DNA from: Phialocephala subalpina
Taxonomy: Eukaryota > Ascomycota > Leotiomycetes > Helotiales > Mollisiaceae
Reading direction: 5' to 3'
Assembly (NCBI GenBank): GCA_900073065.1
Contig: FJOG01000001.1
Coordinates: 1,006,430-1,070,429 of the forward strand
DNA length: 64,000 bases
In this document: positions 23,088 through 34,775 of the stretch, piece by piece
Layout of the letters: each line of letters opens with the position of its first letter
How positions within the stretch are numbered: the first letter of the stretch is position 1
Notes under the pieces: generated by a model
What the model was told of the DNA's origin: nothing
Databases searched by the model: none
Seen by the model: the letters and a program-made list of their open reading frames with translations, nothing else
Translations under genes and position numbers: made by a program

Positions 23088-25095
23088 ATGCCTTCTAATT
23101 TGCCAGAACATGCATTGGTGACTCTGCTGAAACAATGCTATATTTCTCCTGTGTGCCAGGCCTCCAGATTCGGTTCTAGGAGACTGCCGAATAGCTCCAC
23201 GAGAGCTCTCCACACTGCTCGTTCGACGACTCGTCCTCGACACCGACGCACTGTAGGGCTCGGAAACAAACAGAAATGTTCTTATTCGAGTATTGGTTCC
23301 GCAGATGAGCTTCAGTCTCGGTCTCAGGCGAATGCGGCGAGCCTGAACTTCGATGTGGACTCGAAATCGTCGCTGTTGTTCGCCGGGCAGCACGATGGCC
23401 ATGCAGGGGAGCAGAAGGAGACCAGAATCGCCATAATTGGAGGTGGAATTACCGGTCTCACAGCAGCACACTACATAACTCGCGAACTGCCAAATGCCAA
23501 AGTCACAATCTATGAGGCAGGCAATAAGCTGGGAGGATGGCTCCAAAGCGAGTATGTCGATGTGGCAGATGGGAAGGTGTTGTTTGAGAAAGGTCCCAGG
23601 ACATTACGGCCAAATACTGAAGCTTCTCTTGTTACGTTGGACATGGTATGGCTATCACACAATACTGGAAACTGGGCTAATAAGATGGAAGATTCAAAAC
23701 CTCGGTCTAAAAGACGAGATGCTCGTTAGCTGGAACAGCTCTCCAGCAGCCCGGAATCGATTCATATACTACCCCGACCATCTCGTCCGAATGCCCGGTC
23801 CCGGACAAAAAATCTCAGATATGCTATGGACCGTCATGACTGAGCCCGTTTTCAAAGGAGCATTTATGAGTTTATTCGAATACAAACGACCAGGCCGACC
23901 AAAAGAAATGGAAGATGAATCAGTCGCTTCCTTCATATCTCGACGAGCTGGAGGTCCACATATCGCAAACAATCTTATATCCGCCGTTTTTCATGGTATA
24001 TATGCGGGGGATATAGACAAGCTTAGTGCGAGGAGTTTACTTGCGAAGCCGTGGCATTTTGAGGGAGTGGCGGGGAGTATTGGAGAGGGGTTCTTTGACG
24101 CTAGGAAGAATGGGTATAATTGGGTTGCAACGAGAGACTATGAGCTGCGGAACGAATTGGGTCCTAAGGTTCAGGAGATTGGGAAGGACTTGATTTCTGC
24201 TAGTGTTTTCTCGTTTAAAGAGGGGATTGGTGCATTCCCAACCGCGCTCGAGAAGTCGCTGCGAGCGAATCCGAATGTTCATTTCCGGACAAACGATCGA
24301 ATTACTTCTCTCGAATATGACATTGAGAGTAACGGCATCAAAATCACAAACGCATCCAACCACACAACCGCAAACTACACCCGCGCCATCTCAACAATCT
24401 CAGGCAGCCATCTCTCAACCCTCGCCTCCGACAAAATCCCCAGCCTCTCCTCGACTCCATCCGTTACAGTAATGGTCGTAAACCTGTACTACTCGGACGC
24501 CACCATTCTGTCCGAGCAAGGCTTCGGCTACCTAATCCCACGCTCCATCCCTTACGACCAGAATCCTGAGTGTGCTTTAGGAGTAGTCTTCGATTCGGAC
24601 GCTATTCAAGGTCAAGATACCGTTCCTGGGACGAAAGTTACTGTTATGATGGGTGGGCATTGGTGGGATGGGTTTGATGCTTATCCGGATGAGGAAGAGG
24701 GGGCTGCTATGGCTATCTCTGTCTTGAAACGACATCTAAAAATCGATGCCCCGCCAACGGTTACTAGAGTTTCTCTAGCGAAAAATTGCATCCCGCAGTA
24801 TACGGTAGGTCATGAGTCCAGGATGAAGAAAGGACATGAAGAGGTTAAAGAGGTGTTCAAGGGGAAGTTGGCAGTTGCGGGAAATAGTTTTACGGGCGTG
24901 GGGATGAATGATTGTGTGAGGGCTGCGAGGGATGTTGTGTTGCAGATTAAGAAGGGAGAGTCTCCAACAGGACTTGAAGGCTTTTTGGGACAGCAGTGGA
25001 GGAAAGTTCAAGTGCCGACGAGGGCGGAGATGATGAGGAAGATTAAGGAGAGGGTCGAGAGGGAGGGGAGGATGAAGAATAACAATAGACCTTGA
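23088..25095 (+). CDS. HEM14: protoporphyrinogen oxidase (haem biosynthesis)
   Basis: Mitochondrial flavoenzyme that oxidises protoporphyrinogen IX to protoporphyrin IX, the penultimate step of haem synthesis. The model is 653 aa from two exons, 23088-23645 and 23692-25095, with a 46-nt intron (donor GTATGG, CTAAT branch point). About 105 N-terminal residues are Arg/Ser-rich and look like a mitochondrial presequence. The FAD-binding motif IAIIGGGITGLTAAHYI begins near residue 114. Other family signatures are YEAGNKLGGWLQS, FEKGPRTLRP, NRFIYYPDHLVRMP, HGIYAGDIDKLSARSL and, near the end, NSFTGVGMNDCV with the second FAD contact. It is somewhat longer than yeast Hem14 mainly through the presequence. 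No defect seen. Confidence 0.95.
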
Positions 25096-27357
25096 GGATG
25101 GGTTGAGTTGAACGGGTATAGAATTGTCTGTACAGTACGATGTATATGGTAGAGCATAAAAGCGTGCATAGCAAATACTATTAGGTCAGCCACACTGTGC
25201 ATGTCTCGAAAGATATCATGGAGTGAATGTAAAGTTGTTCTTTCTTCAAGGCAAGATCGCATTATTTGTCGAGTCGGGAATCTTCGACTTCTATTCTTCA
25301 TCATTTGCCAGTCTGTCATCTCATCACTTACAGGAGCTAGAGAGGAGTAGAGCAGTTGGCACTCATCTCCTCATTTTTCTACTTCTCTGTATTCTAAGCT
25401 CTAAACTAATTGCACCTGCTCTCAGCAGATGTGTGGTCCAAGATTCATAGCCTTCCTTTTGTACTCTTTCTTAGAATTGGAATTTAGACTTCAACTTCAG
25501 GTCTCAATCGTATCCCTGTTGTCAAGCAATTTGTTATGCTGCCTTGGATTTCATATCATCTCGTAATTCAGATTTAGACGGTGGATACCTAGGATAAGTG
25601 TATTGCGGAAGCTAATAGTAGAATCTTGAATATTTTTGATCCTCGATTGTTCGCCATCTGGTACTTGGAGTACTCTGCGTCCTTGCAAAGCAGCTTTCTC
25701 TCTCTTCAACATCTCGACCCTGAGTTCCAACTCTGGTCATATTTCTTTGCTCATTCGTGATGTTTTATATACTCCTAATTTCTTGTGGTATGGGATCTCG
25801 AATGTTGAAGTTAATTGACGCTGGTGAATAAACCAATGAAGAAGACCGGGAATTCATCTCATTTTCCCTGCACTTTTCGAACTCAAATCTTTCAGCGGCA
25901 GATTTACTTGCCAGATACGCACTGCTGCAGTCAGTCTCGCGCCATTCACTCTGCAAGGACAAAACTTCGCAGGCATAAAACACGATTCTTCGACTCCGAA
26001 TAGAAACCATCTGAACAATGGCAATAGACTGGGCATCGACGTCTTCCTGCGGGGCTTGCGCTGTTGTTTGAGTGTGATCTCAAGCTCCTTCAAGCGTGTA
26101 GGGTTTGGATGTCCAGCCCCGGCTCTTTATACTCGGGGTTTAGACAGAAGGCAGAAGTTGTTGTCATTTGTGTTTTTGTTGTCAATTATTCTATACTTAT
26201 CTTATGGATGCTGATAGATGGTGCGATTTTTCTCCTGGGCACTTACGCAATGTATTAACGTATTAATGTATTACTTTGACGTAGTTGAAAACAGCTTGAG
26301 ACGGCCGGAGTCTGTGCCAACTCAACTCCAGCAAGAGTTCTGGTTTGAGGGTGACTCGGAGACTGCGAACGATCACATTTGTAATGTTGAATACGTTGAG
26401 AGTTGCACTGAGGTTATTTATACTAGTCGTGAAAGTCGTGGGTGGTGTTTTCGCGTGAATTGCTAGAGGGAAAGACGTTTTGGTCGTTCTTTCATGCGAT
26501 GCATAATCGTCATTTCTTGATGGATCAGAAGGAATACTAAATAAGTAGCAAGGTGTTACGCGCTGGGTCGAGAAGTGAATAGGTAAGGAATGGTAAGAGC
26601 AAAGTGAAACAGAAGAAGCAAAAAGCGAGTTCCTTGGGGAAATAAAAATGGTGCTTCGTCATGAGGATACGAACCAGAGCAAATTCAACGATCTGGTGAA
26701 AAACGAAGGGGTCGTTTGGGACGTGGTGTGTGATGCAAGAATAATGACACCTATGATGGCGACGTGGATATAATGAACCCGTTTGTAGGGTGGGCTGGTT
26801 GGATTGGGTGCTTTGGGCAAGTCGCCTAGAGCTTGCAGTAAGGAACGAGTTCTGTTGCTGTTAAATTCATTTCATTGTCAATCTCCTAAAGTAGATCTTT
26901 GAGATGAAATCCTATGGGATTTGAAGTTGGTTTGGGTGGGTTACTTCAAAAGAGGTGAAGGGCTAGTCACTGGCAAAGACGAGACAGATACGGATTCCGA
27001 TTGTGCTGAAGTAGTATTATAAATAAATACTATACACCTTCTTGCCATCTTAGATTGGAAGTTCTGGCTAGGTACCAGTCCTGAGAAAGGCAGCTAGCAG
27101 AAAGGGCAACTACTCAAGCTTCAGCCCTCAATCAAGTGCTCTCATTCCGTCAATGCAACTCCCAATCTGGGAAGCTGGGAATCTGCGTCTGTTTGACAGC
27201 TGTAATAAACGTCAGAGCTACATCGTAAATAGACAAAGAGATAGACATACCAATCTTGATTCCACTCTGGAACAAAAAGCGCCTTTAGTGACCGATAGTT
27301 GTCAAATTTTCAATGGTTCGGTGTTGACTTCGAGCTGTGGACAAAGCCGAGTGAAGT
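25096..27357. other. 2.3-kb intergenic region, no gene recognised
   Basis: Several open frames of 60-82 codons on both strands, none with a motif or consistent splice joins. The next gene converges on it from the right, so the middle may hold an unrecognised non-coding transcript; nothing in the sequence proves this. Confidence 0.4.
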
Positions 27358-29827
27358 TCAAACCGGGTTAGGATTCCCAAAATCCAACCCCAATCCATTT
27401 TCTGCATTCATTTCTCCCCGCAAATCCAAATCCCATTGAAACGTCGTCTCTTCCCTCGTCGTCTCTTCCCTCGTCGTCTCTTCCCTCGTCGTCTCTTCCC
27501 TCGTCGTCTCTTCCCTCGTCGTCTCTTCCCTCGTTGTAAACTCGGTCCAGAAAGCGTGGCAGTCGAGACAGTCATAGAATTCAATAACCAATCCCTTCAA
27601 ACCAGTCTTGTCGACCTGGCTCCTGGCAAGTGCATTCTCAGCCTGGGTCTCGAACGAAGCCATCGTAACCACACTTCCAGATGTGCTTCTTCTCGAAAGA
27701 TTCTTGGACTGAGAGAGGGTTTTGTCGTCTAGTGAGTTGAGAGTAAGCAATTTGGATTTTTTAGTTGGTTCGCGGGGTGATTTGAAGATATTTACAGGCC
27801 ATTCCACAAAGCCTTTATGCTCGGGTGTATGACGGAAGTAGAGAATTGAGCGAGTCCTGGAGAGTGGATCGAGGAGAATTCGGATGGTGCCGAGGTGACA
27901 TTGTGAGTGTTTGGATGCTGGGGTAGGGTCGATGCGGACTACATCGCAGATGTACTTAACCTCCTTATTCAACAGCAAGCGCTGGAATTCTTTGAAGTCG
28001 CTGTCGTTGGATAACCGGTAGATTGGAGGCCATTGGAGAGTGCCGAGCACTTTCTCTCCTTGGGTGGGAGTTATGTTCGTGATTTTGAGGGTGTGGGCGC
28101 CTTTGAATTGCACACGCCATTTGTGATCGTCGTCGGGACAGACATGGCGGTTGTCGAGGAATGGTTTCATAGTGCTTTCGACGGAGGTTGGGGCTTGGTA
28201 GTCGATGGAGTGGTAGGTTTTGAAATGGCCGTCGTTGCTTAAGATTGAGATTCTCTCGACCTCTCCATCGTTGTTCCGTCTTAGGGTTTGGATGGTTCCA
28301 TTCAGAGTGTATTCAGAGCAGTACCTATGTTTTGTTAGAGATCATCGTTCGATGAGGGGTGGTAGCTTACAAGGTCACTGGAATTGCATGATCTAGGCGA
28401 ACTGACGAAGGTCGAGACTGAGATGAATGAGAGCCGCTTCTGCTGTGCGACAAGGGACGATATTGGCTTGGAGACGATGACAAGGAGCCTCGAAGGTTGT
28501 CGGGACTGCTGCTCATTGACCCTGGCCAGCCATCGTATGTTGCTCGTGGCGATAAGGTAGATTGCCTTCTTGGTATATCCATCGGTCTAGTAGGGCCATT
28601 CTGCGGAGTCGATGAGGCTGCGGTCTGTCTTCTGGCTTGGCGTGGAGGATGTAGAATTTCTCGTTCCATGCGCTCTTCAAGTAAGCCCCATGCCTCAAGC
28701 TCGGCCTTCAAGGCATCTTCTGGGTTGCCTGGAACGAGAGATAATCCATTCGGCGAGCTCTGGCGTCTCAACACACCAACTGCATTACTGATTCGACCAC
28801 GCATGGTCCTGAGATGTTCTAGAAGCGATTGAATAGATTCATCGTCATCAGCTTCGTTTTCTGAAATTGTCTCAAGTGTTTCAACCCGCTTTACTCGCAT
28901 CGAGAGGTTATCCAGGCGCCGTTCAATGAGGTCTCGGATATCGTTATGATCCACGCCGTTGGCATTCTGAGCAGCAGAAGTGGTGTGAGGACGTACAGCA
29001 TATTGTGATTCCACGAGCTCGTCTGTTCTCCGATTTTGCTCCCACAGAAGTGCAGACTGCGTTTGCCCTGCTTCGATCGCTAGCATCGGCTGCGGCCTTG
29101 GCAAGGCTTGAGGGACGCGCAGTGCCTGATCGAATTGGCGTAACATAGGATAGTCGATCTCTGCTGGTTGACGTCCAGGTTCGAGCGGGTTGGTGATTCG
29201 TCTGAGGTTGTCTTTGATGAGCGATACCATTTCAAGGTGTGAAGTAACCAGCTTGAGATTTGAAGACACAAGATCGGCATTGTCGGTCCTGTACACAATC
29301 ACCCATGATTATTAGATGGTTAAAACTTGTGAATGTCTATCATACCTCATTTGATGGATGGTATCATTTGTATCCAAGGCAACATCGAAGCTGGCGACAT
29401 CTAGGAAAAATTGTAATTTGATGCGAAGCCTTGCAACAACCTGGCGTTCGTAAGGCCACTGCACCTGCTGATATAAAGCAAGGACCTGTTCCTTTGAAAA
29501 TGCGACATTTTTCAGCCAAGTCGAACGCCTTTCTCGTTTTGTGATAGTGCTTGGGTTAATCTGTTGTATCAACTTTATGTGGTTCTTGAGAAACAGCGTA
29601 CACTGCTCTCGAAGTTGCCGTTGTGACTTTGCGAGCAGTTCATCTTGAGCGAATGCTGCCTTTCGACTTTCCCATTTTTCAAGACGACTCATGATGTGTA
29701 CGTATTCATCGAAGAACTGCGAGGCTTCGAAACGCGCATTGAGGGGTCCATCTTTGACAGCTTCCCAAATATCCCACACAACTTTGAGCCCAGCAATGAC
29801 ATCCCCAACAGACCAACCAAAGCTCAT
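27358..29827 (-). CDS. uncharacterised fungal protein with Fungal_N-type N-terminus
   Basis: Predicted 788 aa from three minus-strand exons, 29827-29346, 29288-28371 and 28324-27358, with introns of 57 and 46 nt in good consensus. The N-terminus MSFGWSVGDVIAGLKVVWDI resembles the short conserved start found on many fungal ankyrin, NACHT and kinase proteins, thought to be an adaptor region. It is followed by helical segments, a Glu/Arg-rich coiled-coil stretch (RRLDNLSMRVKRVETLETIS), a Ser/Pro/Arg-rich disordered middle, and a C-terminal globular part (LRRNNDGEVERISILSNDGH). The last 70 residues contain six perfect Thr-Thr-Arg-Glu-Glu repeats encoded by a 15-bp minisatellite. I do not recognise a catalytic domain; a scaffold or signalling role is a guess. 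Confidence 0.8.
27442..27531 (-). repeat. coding minisatellite, 15 bp x 6
   Basis: Six identical 15-bp units (CGTCGTCTCTTCCCT on the plus strand) inside the last exon of the minus-strand gene, encoding repeated REETT. The unit is a multiple of three, so copy-number change would not break the frame. Confidence 0.95.
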
Positions 29828-30404
29828 AATGAACGAAAGCTCAAAATTGCCGAAGCCATGAAAGCTATGTCAATGAGGATAGGATCCGCGCGAAGAATGT
29901 CAGAGCTCCAAGCGGGTATCGAACACGCAGCGAGCTGTCGTGCGCGATCAATCCCGCCGCAGATGTAAAGGTACGCAGGCACAGCAAACGAAAATTAGCT
30001 TAGATACTGAGTCGAGAGTCAGTATGGGGACAAACAAGGTGAACAGCTGTCGCGCGTCGGCTGCAAATTTGGTCATAAACTTTGATACTGAAGATGGAGA
30101 AAAACAGCGGGCAGCAGAAAGGCTCATGGGCCGGTGACCCTGGCCGACAATTTTCTTGGGTCCCCGATCCCTCGTGGGGATTTTACCGTGGAGTGATACC
30201 GTCGCACCGGCAAGGCGGCCATAGCGGCTGTGTTGGGACCATTATTGGGCCCAGATGAATCCTTCCTTGAAGTAGCGCTTGTCACTTAACATTTCACCTC
30301 GGCGAAGGGCATAGGTAAATTGGAGGGTTGTGAAACGCATGCAGAATTGAGGTGGTGGGAAAAGAGCGAGGTTGATATAAACAAATGATATCGGGAGATT
30401 CGAG

Positions 30405-30414
30405 CACGTTTTTC
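30405..30414 (+). promoter_or_regulatory. possible Pho4/NUC-1 site, GCACGTTTTT
   Basis: Matches the lower-affinity yeast Pho4 target form CACGTT, about 690 bases upstream of the permease start. The link to phosphate control is inference from the gene downstream. Confidence 0.3.
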
Positions 30415-30658
30415 TAACTTGTCCCAAAGAGGAGGGGGAAGCGAGAATCTAAATATAACTTCAACCCCATTTCACCGGTCATCCCAAGATCTCAATACTT
30501 TCATGCGTATCCGAGAAGGCAGCTTAACCTGACTATATGAGTATCTTCTCCGAGAGCTATATGAGCAACATTTGGTAATTTCCTCCGGACGATGACAAGG
30601 GAGATGGCCTTCACACGACGATGGTCAAACTTTCTCAACAGATACCCGAGTATCCCTC

Positions 30659-30664
30659 CACGTG
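30659..30664 (+). promoter_or_regulatory. CACGTG E-box, possible Pho4/NUC-1 site
   Basis: Perfect CACGTG about 430 bases upstream of the permease start. This is the core site of bHLH factors such as Pho4 and NUC-1, which control phosphate genes; other bHLH factors use it too. Confidence 0.35.
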
Positions 30665-31094
30665 TGGTGGCGTCCGCGAAGGTCAAGGGACAGCGTGATG
30701 GCCTGTTCCAAGCGGAAGAACCTCCCCAGCCACTCTGGGCACCAACCAGCATGGACGCGAATGCAAGCCCTGGCAAGTCGTGCCGCTTTGAGAGAGGCTC
30801 CAAAGCATCAAGTGGCAGTCCATGGTTCACTGTACGCCCCTTACTTTATGTTGTCAGCCTTGCCGGGCGCCTGGTACCTGGGATGATATTCGTCCGATGT
30901 CATGGCGACACTTCAACATCTTTCCATCACATTCATAAGGACCGCAAATGGACGACATGAGAGATCTTGGCGTTGTGAACATTTGTCCTTACTGCTTCGT
31001 TTCCTAACCTTACAGGACCTCCATTTCGGCCCTCTGAGTTCCGAAATTTGTGCGCCCAAGTCTACAAAGCTGTCGCAGCGGAGCATTCTCTAGC

Positions 31095-34000
31095 ATGTCT
31101 GTCTGGGGATTCAAATGGCTCAAATTCTTCTTGAATCCATTTGGCGATGGTGATTTCGATCACATTAGCGTAAGTACCCGTCGATGACAAGTGCATTTGT
31201 TTATTACAGGGCTAACACAATCCAGGAGGAGGATCGTCGAGCCTACATTGTTCATCGACTCGAGACTGCGAAATTTAAGGAATACTCATGGGTTGTGGTA
31301 GTTGCGGGAGTTGGTTTCTTTACGGATGCCTACTCCATCTTTGCTATCAACATGGTTGTGCCAATACTCGGGATCATCTATTATGGCGGCAACATGCCTC
31401 ATAACTACGAAATTGCTTTAAGTGTTGTGACCCTCGGCGGTTCGATCATCGGCCAAATCGCGTTCGGCCTTGGTGCGGACTTGTGGGGCAGACGAAAGAT
31501 GTACGGGCAAGAACTTATCATCACGATTGGAGCTACTCTCGGGGTGGTGATGGCGTCGAATGGAATTGATGGCAGCATGTCCGTCCTTGCATGCCTGCTG
31601 GTATGGCGATTTATTCTGGGAATTGGCATTGGTGCTGAGCAAGTCTACCACTCCTTCATTAATTTGACTCTGTGTCTTTCTACCTCTGCACTCGAGAGGG
31701 CTTTTTTCTCTGGAAAACTTTTCTTCTCGACCACTTAGAGCGTTGCTGACAAATTGTAACAGTTACCCTTTATCTGCTGTGATTTGTTCAGAGTAAGTCT
31801 CTCTTCCACATTAAAGGGAGGGGACTTTCTAATATCAGTGACGTAGATTTGCGCCTACAAGGATGAGAGGAAAGATGTTAACCGTTGTGTTCGCATGCCA
31901 ACCTTTGGGTCAACTAGCAGCAACACTCGTCACATTGATAGCCGTGGCAAGACAAAGAGACGGCATCCCATCAGATGCCACCTTGGATAACTGCAACGAC
32001 CAGTGTAAGAGTACACTGGATTCCATCTGGCGCTGGATCATTGGAGTTGGTGTCATACCAGCTGTGATCGCACTCTGGTTTCGTCTGACCATCATCGAAT
32101 CGCCAAGATATACAGCAGATGTCAGTGGAGATACTGCAAAAGCAGCTTCAGAATTGAAACGTTATCTCTTGGGTTCGCAGCAGGCAGGACTTGTGTCGGC
32201 AATATCTGTGGCTACGCGCAACTCGGCATTCCAGAGACCCAATTTGCGAAGAAGCACGTCTTCAGGAGTAAGATCTGGCCCTCCCGTTGAAACAGCTCTT
32301 GATACTGAGCAAGCCGAACATATCATGTCAAGACGATCATCAGGTGCATTGTCGGTTGACCCCATCGAAGAAAACAGAGATGTGAACAAGCCTGGAATAC
32401 ATCCTTTGACACGAACCTCCTCTGGGGCGATATCCATCGAGTCTGGCGCAAGAAGTGCCCAAGAGTCTACACATCATGATCTTCTAGCCGTGCAGCACGA
32501 TCTGCTACACCTTCCTCTCGATGCAGCTGAAGGTTCTTCGAGTGCATCTCGTCGAAGAACAGTCAGCTCTCAACAAGCTGGACCCGGCGGACCCGGTGAT
32601 CTGGCAGGAGCTGCGTACAGACCATATCAAGATGACCCAGAAGGCAATGCCGACTTTGACATGAACAGGCTGACAGAGCATCCACCCAAACAGTACTTCA
32701 TGACATCTACTGGACAAGCTTTCCCTGGTATGCCCATGAATGGAAAGTCGAGCACTGGTTCAGATGACAACAAGCAACCACCACCTCCAAGCTGGGAGGA
32801 TTTCAAAGATTACTTCTGGCACAAGGGGAATCTCCGAACCTTGATCGCGACTTCTGTCTGCTGGTTCTGTCTCGATCTTCCATGTAAGGACACTTCTATT
32901 CTGCATACTCCAACACTCTCGAAGTCACATTCTTAACCAAACATACGCTGACTCTCCACCTTCACAGTCTACGGTCTAGGAATGAACTCACCAAAGATCA
33001 TTACCAAGATCTGGTATGGTAAGAAGCCACCAAACGACCCAATATATACCATGCTCGTTAACGACGTCTGGCAAAGTCTTGTGGTTGTATCTCTAGGAGC
33101 TATTGTGGGAATCTCCATCACCTTCGTTGCAATCAACAGACTTGGACGAAAATGGATCCAGATGATTGGCTTCTTCTGGCTTTTTATTCTCTTCATCGTT
33201 ATTGGAGGCTCCTTCTACCACTTATATGAGATCGAAGGACAGGCCGCTATTGTCGTGCTTTACATTCTCTGTCAGATATTCTTCAACTTCGGTACGACTC
33301 CCCAAATGAAACCCGCTGGGCTACAAGCTAACACCAGCAGGTCCTAATGCGACTACATACATAGTCAGTGAAGCTCAAGCTCTCCATCTGCCTTACTGGG
33401 CCTCACGTGTTGACTCTTCCTTTCACAGATGCCAGCTGAATTGTTTCCCACTCGATACCGAGGCCTCTGCCACGGTATTTCAGCTGCTTTTGGCAAGCTC
33501 GGATCTGTCGTTGCGCAACTATTCCTAGCCTACATCAACTATGGCCATGGCACAGATTACAACACCATCCAGAAATGGCTTCCATACTCACTCTTGATGT
33601 TCGTCTCAATTCCCTTTTACCTCATCTTCACCCATCTCATCCACTTCCTTTTCTCCAAGCCATCAAGCTGACCTACCCCAGATTCTCAATATTCATGCTC
33701 CTCGGCCTCTACACAACAATCGTCTGGATCCCCGGCCAAGAACACTCCCCTACCGGCTCCGCCAAGACCCTCGAACAATGGGCGAAAGGCCGCAGTCCAG
33801 AGAAAGACTACTCTGACACAAGATGGGGTAAGGTCATTGAAAGGATTTGGAAGTGGTGTGGGAGAGTTGGAGATAGGGTCTTTATGTTTCTTGATGGGTT
33901 GAGTGGTGGGGAGGAGGCGGAGAGGAGGAATGGGAAGAATACTGCTGTTGATGTGAATGCGGACGGAATTGGGAGGGAGTTGGATGAGATGGGACAGAGG

Positions 34001-34105
34001 GAGATGGAGCAGAGGGGTAGGAGTGGCGCACCTGGGCTGCCGCAAGGTGATGGGATGAGAGCGAGGGGGTTTGTAAATGGGAGTATTCGACATGCCGGAA
34101 TCTGA
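31095..34105 (+). CDS. phosphate:H+ symporter-family MFS permease with long central loop
   Basis: Predicted 831-aa plasma-membrane transporter related to Pho84-type phosphate permeases and Git1. Eight exons: 31095-31169, 31226-31638, 31763-31792, 31847-32883, 32968-33291, 33341-33363, 33429-33598 and 33682-34105. Family motifs are GVGFFTDAYSIFAINMV in TM1, GADLWGRRKMYG after TM2, GIGADYPLSAVICSEFAP at TM4, FGPNATTYIMPAELFPTRYR and WLPYSLLIFSIFMLLGLYTT near the end. The second intron (31639-31762) needs a GC donor (GA|GCAAGT) to give the conserved GADYPLS. The TM6-TM7 loop (about residues 270-490) is a Ser/Pro-rich insertion roughly 200 residues longer than in yeast Pho84, and the C-terminal tail is ~130 residues. 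Phosphate is the likely substrate by family; glycerophosphodiesters are possible. Confidence 0.88.
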
Positions 34106-34437
34106 TCTGTGATTAATATTTAATCTTAGGTATAATCATAATCACTATTCAAAAGTTACGCATCCATACGTGGTTCCTTGCACTGTAGCTTTTTCAACAG
34201 CTTTCATGGCATTGTCCGACGGAGAAGCAATTTGCAAGCTCCAGCATAAAGCAGATATACTTCGAAAGGTCTTTGTTTCTTTGACTTGAGCATAATTAAT
34301 AGCCTGGCAAGTCACAACTTCTTAATCAAGATTCTGGATTCCATTTTTCAGTAACACGAACAGCAACAGTTCTGACTGATCCAAGCCCCCTTTTGCCGAG
34401 CGATCCCGCTGAAGGTTAGGCGGCTGTTTTAGCGGGA
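34106..34437. other. intergenic, 3' region of permease
   Basis: No gene seen. It leads into the tandem promoter array at 34438. Confidence 0.5.
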
Positions 34438-34477
34438 AGCCCCTGAAAGCCCCTGAAAGCCCCTAAAAGCCCCTGAA
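34438..34477 (+). promoter_or_regulatory. tandem 10-bp array with four CCCCT (STRE-like) cores
   Basis: Four consecutive 10-bp units, AGCCCCTGAA, AGCCCCTGAA, AGCCCCTAAA, AGCCCCTGAA. Each contains CCCCT, the reverse complement of the stress-response element AGGGG bound by Msn2/4-type zinc-finger factors. The array ends about 300 bases upstream of the next ATG (34776). Stress control is inferred. Confidence 0.6.
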
Positions 34478-34775
34478 ATTTGGGCCTCGGTCCCCTACAC
34501 CACTTACAGTACTCGTTAATCTCGACGCGTCTCAACAGTCAACCTCAGCAGCAGACCGCGACAACATCCTCCTCCGCCCTCACTCCACGCCTCAGAGCTA
34601 TTGCACCTCTTGCTCCAAATTCGACAACTGGAAATCTGCCAATAACGAAACATCGAAGACGAATATCGCCCATTGTCCCAAACCAATCTAGTCATTCAGA
34701 GCTTCAATTGAAAGCTAGACCCTTTCCCCCTCGACGAACACTTCGCTTTAAGATTAGTCTGATCAATCTGCGAAC

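Larger units (their letters stand above)
29828..31094. other. divergent intergenic region upstream of phosphate-type permease
   Basis: 1.27 kb between divergently transcribed genes. Small open frames of up to 122 codons have no recognisable content. Two CACGTK-type E-boxes lie on the permease side (30405-30414 and 30659-30664). Confidence 0.45.

Noticed and set aside
30592..30960. 122-codon plus-strand frame upstream of the permease
   Set aside because: No motif, overlaps the promoter region, and other frames are equally open there.
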